Part shown: piece after piece, positions 1 through 4,530 of the stretch | Position numbering within the stretch: the first letter of the stretch is position 1 | Layout of the letters: each line of letters begins with the position of its first letter | Origin: Candidatus Sumerlaeota bacterium | Lineage (GTDB): Bacteria > UBP6 > UBA1177 | Direction of reading: 5' to 3' | Length of the DNA stretch: 9,102 nt | NCBI GenBank assembly: GCA_007136595.1 | Contig: SLGQ01000017.1 | Span: forward strand, 1 to 9,102 | Made by a program: the position numbers and the translations under genes | The notes under the pieces: model-generated | Told to the model about the DNA's origin: nothing | Database searches by the model: none | Seen by the model: only the letters and a program-made list of their open reading frames with translations

Positions 1-1
1 A

Positions 2-829
2 GAGACTATTTTCCATGAACTTTTGAATCAGCAGAGCATAAAGATCAAACTTAAACCTGTAATTTTAACTCCCGGAGAAACAGGTATCAGAACAAGGGCG
101 AAAGTATTCATAAAAGATGGTATGCCGGCATTCCGGGCATACCGCTCGAATGACCTTGTAAAGTTTGATAAATGTCCAATCCTTAACGATGAGTTCATGA
201 ATTGCATCCTTCAAGATGCTCCAAAAAGAAAGGGAGATGTTCAATATGAATTTTCAACCACATCCAAAGAGTTAATGCCACCCGAAAGCTATATATATAA
301 AACTGTTAGAGGGGAAAAAATTAAAATATACAAAGGGAGTTTTTTCCAAAGTTCTGAAGAAGGAGCAGCAATTTTATGTTCTCTGCTTCAGGATGAACTG
401 AGCGGATCAAAACCGGCAACAGGGTATGATCTTTTTTGCGGAAGCGGACTTTTTTCAATGTTCATGAGTGGATCAGGGGTTGAAACAACCGGAATGGAAA
501 TAGTTCCTCAAGCTGTAAAATCTTATAAAGAAAATCTGGGCGAAAAAGCTGAAATAATTTGTGCTGATGCCTATAAGATCAGAAAACTTGAAAAAAAAGA
601 CATTGTCGTTGCAGACCCGCCAAGAGAAGGTTTGGGCATTAAACTTGTTGATATCATAACGGGATCGAAACCTGAAACCATTGTCTATATTTCTTGCGAA
701 CCTTCAACATTTGCAAGAGACACGAAAAAATTGATGGAAAACAGCTACGAACTTACAAAAGTGGCGATCGTTGACCTTTTCCCCTCCACTCACCATTTTG
801 AAGTTTTTTCTGTTTTTAAGAGATTATGA
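2..829 (+). CDS. TrmA/RlmD-family RNA m5-uridine methyltransferase (5'-truncated by window edge)
   Basis: This is a class I SAM-dependent RNA methyltransferase that makes 5-methyluridine in rRNA or tRNA. The frame is open to base 2, so the gene begins before the window and its TRAM domain and any Fe-S cysteines are out of view. The TTG at 23 is an internal codon rather than a convincing start. Counting from that TTG, I see the pre-catalytic FFQ motif (107-109), SAM motif I DLFCGSG (136-142), DPPREGL (198-204), the nucleophile motif SCEPSTFARD with Cys225, and FPSTHHFE with the probable general base Glu260. The Cys-to-Glu spacing of 35 matches RlmD (C389/E424 in E. coli). An upstream segment with R-x-R-A and K-CP-x-L also fits RlmD/RumA proteins. 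All catalytic residues in view are intact. The target, whether 23S U1939, U747 or tRNA U54, cannot be told from this fragment. It is convergent with the next gene across 19 bp and no terminator is obvious. Confidence 0.93.
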   Translation, partial: ETIFHELLNQQSIKIKLKPVILTPGETGIRTRAKVFIKDGMPAFRAYRSNDLVKFDKCPILNDEFMNCILQDAPKRKGDVQYEFSTTSKELMPPESYIYKTVRGEKIKIYKGSFFQSSEEGAAILCSLLQDELSGSKPATGYDLFCGSGLFSMFMSGSGVETTGMEIVPQAVKSYKENLGEKAEIICADAYKIRKLEKKDIVVADPPREGLGIKLVDIITGSKPETIVYISCEPSTFARDTKKLMENSYELTKVAIVDLFPSTHHFEVFSVFKRL

Positions 830-848
830 AAATACCGTGTTTGCAGAT

Positions 849-2348
849 TCAATTTTGTATGAGTGTGCAACCGCAACCTCCTGTTGAGGATTCTGTGTCA
901 GGAAGATCCGTTCCATTTTCACTTGTATCGGCATCATCTTTTTGTGAAATTTCATTATCATCTTTGATGTCGTCTGGATCATTGTCATCCGGATCAACAT
1001 GATCTTCATCGTTTGTTTCATTATCGATATCATGCCGGCAATCATAATAGCCACCGCAATCTGTAAGATCTGCCTCTTCATAAATAGAACACCCTGAACC
1101 GGAAGTAAGTGTCAAGGGAACCCCTTTGTTAGCGATATAAGGAGCCCCACCGTCATAAGATATTTCAGCCGATGCTTTGATCACATAATGTTTCGGAACA
1201 CCGGGATTGACAACGGTACGGAATCTCACAACTGCAAAATCTTGACAATCGTCATACCCGCTATCTGTCGGGCATGGCTCCATTTCATCTTTTAGAACAA
1301 TTCCTTTTTCAATCTGAGGAAAAGAAGGATCTTCGTCCTTTACCGGATGCCAACAGCCTTTTTTTATTGAATATTCTGTCGAGCCTGGAACATAACGCAT
1401 ATATTTTGGAATTTCAGCTTTTACAGTTACATTTTTAATGGTTTTATCTCCTCTGTTTTGAACTTTCACTGCAAAAAAATGGTCTCCGTCATCGCACCAC
1501 ACAAAAGGATTTTCAGATGGAGTACAGGCGGTCATTTCATCTTTATCGGGAATATAAAATATATGGGGTTTGATATCTTTTGAAACAACGATCAAGTTAG
1601 TGACTGAAGGAGTTTTGATGTCGGGATCGAATATATTGAACAAACCTTGATTTGTAAGGAGCGAGCACCCTTTAATTTCATCTTTCTCACACCCGAAATC
1701 TTCAGGGTTTAGAGAGTGGGAGAAATCATCAAGCAATCCGACTCCGTCATGGATCTTTATTTCAGAATTGTTTAAGAAAGCTGATTTATATATCAGGATA
1801 ATTGCCCAGAAAGCTCCTTCTTTGTTATCGTTACTGTAAAACTCTGAAACTTCATATTTACCAGCTAAAGATTCGCTGTCATACACTATTCCCCAAAATT
1901 TTCCTTCATAACTGATTTCATTAAAAAAGTCTGTTATATCAATTCTATATGAATAGTGTTCCTCGAAAAAATCAAAAACAAATCCTTTGTGTCCACCTAT
2001 TTTATATGGGGTAGCGGTTACATCTCTGTCAGCAGAAAAATTATCTTCGTAATGATAAAAAACAATTTTTGCAGAATTATTTGTGTCGTCAAACTCCAAT
2101 TCATCAGGCTGTTTTGCTCCCCATATAAGAAAAGCTCTTTCTACATAAGAGTCAGGAGGGACATCACCCTTATTAAAAATATATCCACTGTCATCATCAG
2201 CTATATTTTTATACATAACATAATATCCATAAGCCCCGTTACTCCACAAAAGCTCTTCATCTTCATACACCGAAACATCTGTGTTAACCCCTGAATATGC
2301 CACAATAATTATCGGAAAGATTACCGACAGAAAAATTAAATGCTTCAT
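849..2348 (-). CDS. Secreted surface protein with DUF11-like domain, Asp-rich tail and Cys-containing C-terminus
   Basis: The 499-residue product is exported: Met-Lys-His is followed by a hydrophobic stretch to about residue 18, with likely signal peptidase I cleavage near AYS. Residues about 60-205 have the pattern of a beta-sandwich region found in bacterial surface proteins (SYVERAFLIWGA, then RIDITDFF, then GAFWAIILIYKSAF and IKIHDGVG). This is like the N-terminal parts of DUF3344/DUF11-type proteins. Residues about 290-400 match the DUF11 or 'conserved repeat' pattern (VQNRGDKTIKNVTVKAEIP, then YVPGSTEY). A pair of Cys motifs (420, 431, 437) precedes an Asp/Asn-rich stretch (439-485), and the protein ends in STGGCGCTLIQN. 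The start is supported by AGGAGG five bases upstream. No enzymatic motif is visible, and an adhesive or structural surface role is inference. The function is unknown. Confidence 0.88.
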   Translation of the reverse strand: MKHLIFLSVIFPIIIVAYSGVNTDVSVYEDEELLWSNGAYGYYVMYKNIADDDSGYIFNKGDVPPDSYVERAFLIWGAKQPDELEFDDTNNSAKIVFYHYEDNFSADRDVTATPYKIGGHKGFVFDFFEEHYSYRIDITDFFNEISYEGKFWGIVYDSESLAGKYEVSEFYSNDNKEGAFWAIILIYKSAFLNNSEIKIHDGVGLLDDFSHSLNPEDFGCEKDEIKGCSLLTNQGLFNIFDPDIKTPSVTNLIVVSKDIKPHIFYIPDKDEMTACTPSENPFVWCDDGDHFFAVKVQNRGDKTIKNVTVKAEIPKYMRYVPGSTEYSIKKGCWHPVKDEDPSFPQIEKGIVLKDEMEPCPTDSGYDDCQDFAVVRFRTVVNPGVPKHYVIKASAEISYDGGAPYIANKGVPLTLTSGSGCSIYEEADLTDCGGYYDCRHDIDNETNDEDHVDPDDNDPDDIKDDNEISQKDDADTSENGTDLPDTESSTGGCGCTLIQN

Positions 2349-2353
2349 AAAAA

Positions 2354-2359
2354 CCTCCT
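2354..2359 (-). promoter_or_regulatory. Ribosome binding site of the DUF11-like surface protein gene
   Basis: The minus strand reads AGGAGG here, a perfect Shine-Dalgarno core, with five T residues before the ATG at 2348-2346. It fixes the start of the surface protein gene. Confidence 0.85.
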
Positions 2360-2385
2360 GCCCTCAAAATATTATCCAACAAAAA

Positions 2386-2414
2386 AGGATACCATGATTC
2401 AGATTTTATGTCAA
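2386..2414 (-). promoter_or_regulatory. Sigma-70-type promoter for the DUF11-like surface protein gene
   Basis: The minus strand carries TTGACA at 2414-2409 (consensus -35). After a 17-base spacer comes TATCCT at 2391-2386 (4 of 6 to the -10 consensus). Transcription would start near 2379, giving a leader of about 30 bases that contains the AGGAGG site. The gene can therefore be expressed separately from the lipoprotein gene upstream of it. Confidence 0.6.
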
Positions 2415-2571
2415 ACTGTTTTTTGATGGGTTTTAGGGCATCATATACCTTATGCAACAAGAAATCGCAGTTTTTATATTCCCACTTTCAAGGATTCGGC
2501 TCTCTTACTTAACGCACCGAACATCGTATTCATCGTATGATGTCATTCACATCCAGCAGTCTCGCTACATA

Positions 2572-4242
2572 CTAAAACGGCGTATAGGTTATCCTGACTG
2601 CACCGGGACCACCGTTTGCTCCGTAAACCATACCGCCGGATACAGCTTTCGAGCCACCGCCGCCACCGCCGTACGGATGACCTTGTTCTCCAGCATTGCC
2701 GGATACAGTAGATCCATGACCTCCATTGCCGCCATCGGAATCTCCTCCAAGTCCCGGTTTTCCGTGATTAGGGGAAGCATCATATCCATCATATCCATCG
2801 TATCCATCCCCACCATTTTCGTTTGTACCGGCACCGCCGCCGCCACCGCCACCATGAAAATTCGTATAGCCATGACCTCTACCGCCTTTGCCTCCTGAAT
2901 ACCTTACTTCAGCACCCCCTATTTCCGCTGTTAAATACATTGGAAAATGTGCCTGACTCTGAGAATTTAAAGAGAGTGTTCCTGCATCAGCAGGCATTGT
3001 TCCGTTATAAGAGGGATTTGAGTTTGTTCTTCTGGAAACAAAAGCAGAACCGTTATAATATCTTGAATATGTGAAATTTCCACTTCTGAAAGATTGCTGA
3101 GCAATCCAGTATCTGCCTGCCGGAAGTGTTGTCGGTGTAACAGGAAGAGTATTCCATGAACCCGCAACACCTGTGATCTGGTCCGCCTGGACTGCTTTTT
3201 CTCCGATATCATAGTTGTCTGAATTACCATAGTAAAGACCCATGACCGTGTTGCTTGAAACAGAATCCAGATATATGTTAAAAGAGGTGACCGTAAATTC
3301 TTCGGGCATATCAACTAGAACAAAAATTATTTCTCTGTCAAGATTCCAAGTTGATCCTCCTATATGTTCAAATCCCCATATCAGACCACCGCCTCTGCCC
3401 GGATAAGATGGACGATTAAACTCAACTCCGTATCCACCTTGAGCGAAAGAAAGGATATCCCCATCATACTCAACTTTTGAGTATCCGCCGTTAAGAGCAG
3501 GGCTGTCTGTTATGCTTGCAGCCCCGCCGCCACCTACAGCTATGTCAAGTTCCTGCCCCGGCATTACACTGATAGCTCTGCGACTGTAAGCACCACCGCC
3601 ACCACCAGCAGATCTGGCAAAATTTGATGCCACTCCGGCAGCATTGATGCTTCCGCTTGCTCCACCGCCTCCCCACACTTCAACTGTGATCTCGGTTACA
3701 CCTTCAGGAACTGTCCATGTATAGACCCCTGGTGTTTCAAAAAGTATCGTGTCCCCCGTATTTCCATTATCCTCATCCGTGTCATCGTCTATGTCTTCAT
3801 CCCATTCCTCATCCACATCTTCGTCGAGATCCTTGTCCCAGTCTTCATCAATATCTTCATCCCACAGATCCTCATCTAAATCTTCATCCCAAACATCTTC
3901 ATCCCAAATGTCTTCATCATGAATATCTTCATCAACATCTTCATCCGGATCTCCAGTGTTTCCTGTATCACCTGTATCACCTGTATCACCTGTATCACCT
4001 GTATCACCTGTATCACCTGTATCACCTGTATCACCTGTATTTCCGGTGTCTCCTGTATTTCCTGTATCTCCTGTGTTCCCTGTATCAACTGGAACACACT
4101 CACCTTCAACACATCTGTACCCATCTTCACAGTCAAGAAGTGTTTGACATTTCTCATCAACTTCTTCGTTTACACAAGCTGTTATAAAGAGCACAAAAAA
4201 CAACAGTAAACTTGTTACCTGAAAAATCTTTTTCGATCTCAT
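2572..4242 (-). CDS. Lipoprotein with TGD/TGN and DED/W stalks and a glycine-rich domain
   Basis: The 556-residue product begins with a type II signal peptide whose lipobox FITAC puts the lipidated Cys at 23. A short Cys motif follows (C32, C38, C44, C49; C-x5-C-x5-C-x4-C), as seen in myxobacterial surface proteins. Residues 54-97 are a TGD/TGN repeat. Residues 98-160 are an Asp/Glu stalk with periodic Trp (WDED). From about 165 a glycine-rich domain begins (FETPGVYTWTVPEGVTEITVEVWGGGG is split here as FETPGVYTWTVPEG then VTEITVEVWGGGG), resembling Gly-rich domains of phage tail fibres and bacterial surface proteins. It is interrupted at about 295-440 by a non-Gly-rich beta segment containing NTVMGLYYG, GSWNTLPVTP and LPAGRYWIAQQS. 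Poly-Gly runs then resume to the end (GGPGAVRITYTPF). The likely role is an outer-surface adhesin or structural protein; no catalytic motif is seen. GGAG seven bases upstream supports the start. Confidence 0.9.
   Translation of the reverse strand: MRSKKIFQVTSLLLFFVLFITACVNEEVDEKCQTLLDCEDGYRCVEGECVPVDTGNTGDTGNTGDTGNTGDTGDTGDTGDTGDTGDTGDTGDTGNTGDPDEDVDEDIHDEDIWDEDVWDEDLDEDLWDEDIDEDWDKDLDEDVDEEWDEDIDDDTDEDNGNTGDTILFETPGVYTWTVPEGVTEITVEVWGGGGASGSINAAGVASNFARSAGGGGGAYSRRAISVMPGQELDIAVGGGGAASITDSPALNGGYSKVEYDGDILSFAQGGYGVEFNRPSYPGRGGGLIWGFEHIGGSTWNLDREIIFVLVDMPEEFTVTSFNIYLDSVSSNTVMGLYYGNSDNYDIGEKAVQADQITGVAGSWNTLPVTPTTLPAGRYWIAQQSFRSGNFTYSRYYNGSAFVSRRTNSNPSYNGTMPADAGTLSLNSQSQAHFPMYLTAEIGGAEVRYSGGKGGRGHGYTNFHGGGGGGGAGTNENGGDGYDGYDGYDASPNHGKPGLGGDSDGGNGGHGSTVSGNAGEQGHPYGGGGGGSKAVSGGMVYGANGGPGAVRITYTPF
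2578..2917 (-). other. C-terminal glycine-rich segment of the lipoprotein
   Basis: This part of the lipoprotein gene is locally much richer in G+C than its surroundings, because of runs of glycine codons (GGC/GGT), for example seven consecutive Gly near residue 464 and six near 525. It also contains a YDGYDGYD run at about 481-488. The bias follows the encoded glycine and does not by itself show transfer. Confidence 0.6.
3763..3951 (-). repeat. Acidic DED/W repeat encoded by degenerate TCTTCATC-type units
   Basis: Residues 98-160 of the lipoprotein are almost entirely Asp and Glu, with a Trp, Ile, Val or Leu every few residues in units such as WDEDV, WDEDL and WDEDI. At the DNA level the plus strand shows recurrent TCTTCATCC and TCTTCATCA words of mixed spacing. 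This is a likely extended, highly charged stalk, with possible Ca2+ binding as inference. Confidence 0.75.
3953..4087 (-). repeat. 9-bp tandem repeat encoding the TGD/TGN stalk (15 units)
   Basis: Fifteen tandem 9-bp units lie inside the lipoprotein gene. Eight consecutive units at 3962-4033 are identical (plus strand CCTGTATCA) and the flanking units are diverged (CCTGTATTT, CCGGTGTCT, CCAGTGTTT and others). Each unit encodes Thr-Gly-Asp or Thr-Gly-Asn. Because units are whole codons, copy-number change would lengthen or shorten the stalk without shifting the frame. The identical core against diverged edges suggests recent expansion by slippage. Confidence 0.9.
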
Positions 4243-4249
4243 TTTATTT

Positions 4250-4253
4250 CTCC
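4250..4253 (-). promoter_or_regulatory. Ribosome binding site of the glycine-rich lipoprotein gene
   Basis: GGAG on the minus strand lies seven bases before the ATG at 4242-4240. It supports that start, which also gives a well-formed lipoprotein signal peptide. Confidence 0.7.
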
Positions 4254-4289
4254 GAATAAATTAAAAAAACATTGCTTTCTGCGAGAAGT

Positions 4290-4318
4290 ATAATATTATA
4301 TCATACCTAGAATGTCAA
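4290..4318 (-). promoter_or_regulatory. Sigma-70-type promoter for the glycine-rich lipoprotein gene
   Basis: The minus strand has TTGACA at 4318-4313 (perfect -35) and TATTAT at 4295-4290 (5 of 6 to the -10 consensus), separated by 17 bases. The start point would be near 4283, leaving a leader of about 40 bases. A TATAAT at 4300-4295 is nearer the -35 but only 12 bases away, so it is unlikely to be the partner. Confidence 0.7.
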
Positions 4319-4369
4319 GCGTTTTAAAATTTTTTTTGCTTTAAAAACAAAAAACCTTTTCATTTCTGC

Positions 4370-4396
4370 TTGATTTATTTTCCTCATCTGTATAAT
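4370..4396 (+). promoter_or_regulatory. Candidate promoter for the protease / PNGase-like operon
   Basis: A perfect -10 element TATAAT lies at 4391-4396. TTGATT at 4370-4375 (4 of 6 to the -35 consensus) is 15 bases upstream, slightly shorter than ideal. Transcription would begin near 4403, right where the folded leader starts, giving a 5' UTR of about 128 bases. The minus-strand promoter lies back to back with it, so the two operons are divergent. Confidence 0.5.
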
Positions 4397-4402
4397 AATA
4401 AG

Positions 4403-4492
4403 TGGTGGTGTGTTGCACTGGAAACAGCCTTGTAATTACAAGGTAAAAAAGTCAGGAATCTGATTTGCAACACAAATTTGATTTGTTTTTTT
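4403..4492 (+). promoter_or_regulatory. Candidate structured 5' leader of the protease operon
   Basis: Several helices can be drawn in this leader. A closing stem GTGTTGCA (4410-4417) pairs with TGCAACAC (4466-4473). Inside it are CTG-GAAA-CAG (4418-4427, a GNRA-type loop), the perfect 16-base palindrome CCTTGTAATTACAAGG (4428-4443), and AGTCAG-GAAT-CTGATT (4450-4465). Together they form a four-way-junction shape. The outer stem shares two bases with a following terminator-like hairpin. This could be a riboswitch-like or protein-binding leader. The palindrome could instead be a DNA operator. It matches no riboswitch class I can recall. Confidence 0.4.
4472..4492 (+). terminator. Weak terminator-like hairpin in the protease leader
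   Basis: ACAAAT (4472-4477) pairs with ATTTGT (4481-4486) over a TTG loop, and six T residues follow (4487-4492). The stem is AT-rich and only six pairs long, so termination would be inefficient without help. It overlaps the 3' strand of the leader's closing stem by two bases, and the A6 run at 4445-4450 could pair with the T run. That is the kind of overlap an attenuator uses. Confidence 0.3.
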
Positions 4493-4520
4493 ATAATTTA
4501 TTATGATATAAGGACTTTCC

Positions 4521-4525
4521 GGAGG
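4521..4525 (+). promoter_or_regulatory. Ribosome binding site of the subtilisin-family protease gene
   Basis: GGAGG lies five bases before the ATG at 4531 and clearly fixes the protease start. It lies outside the leader hairpins, so the folded leader would not directly hide it. Confidence 0.85.
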
Positions 4526-4530
4526 TCACA

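Larger units (their letters stand above)
2349..2571. other. Intergenic region between the two minus-strand genes
   Basis: This 223-bp stretch contains the promoter and ribosome site of the downstream gene and no credible coding frame. A 9-base direct repeat (minus strand ATACGATGA, partly repeated as ATACGATGT) lies around 2523-2540. No strong intrinsic terminator for the upstream lipoprotein gene could be found. Confidence 0.6.

Noticed and set aside
23..25. TTG at 23 as the true start of the methyltransferase
   Set aside because: The frame stays open to the window edge, no SD site precedes the TTG, and the family always has further N-terminal sequence.
1956..2294. Plus-strand open frame of 112 codons inside the DUF11-like gene
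   Set aside because: It lies wholly opposite a gene with a perfect SD site and domain matches. No ribosome site precedes it.
2452..2898. Plus-strand open frame of 148 codons opposite the glycine-rich C-terminus
   Set aside because: It is Ser/Thr/Ile-rich sequence created by reading glycine codons on the opposite strand, without a start signal or recognisable domain.
3953..4087. Regular repeats considered as a CRISPR array
   Set aside because: The units are 9 bp and contiguous with no unique spacers, and they encode an in-frame peptide repeat.
3876..4209. Open frames across the 9-bp repeat, encoding runs such as VSPVSP on the plus strand and QVIQVI on the minus strand
   Set aside because: They are other-frame readings of the TGD/TGN repeat. 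They have no ribosome site and the lipoprotein frame has a signal peptide, lipobox and clear domains.
4450..4473. Resemblance of the leader segment AGTCAGGAATCTG to the 3' part of a cobalamin riboswitch
   Set aside because: The conserved core words of that class (GGGAA, GGTG..AA..CC, GCCACTG) are not found upstream, and the element is too short.
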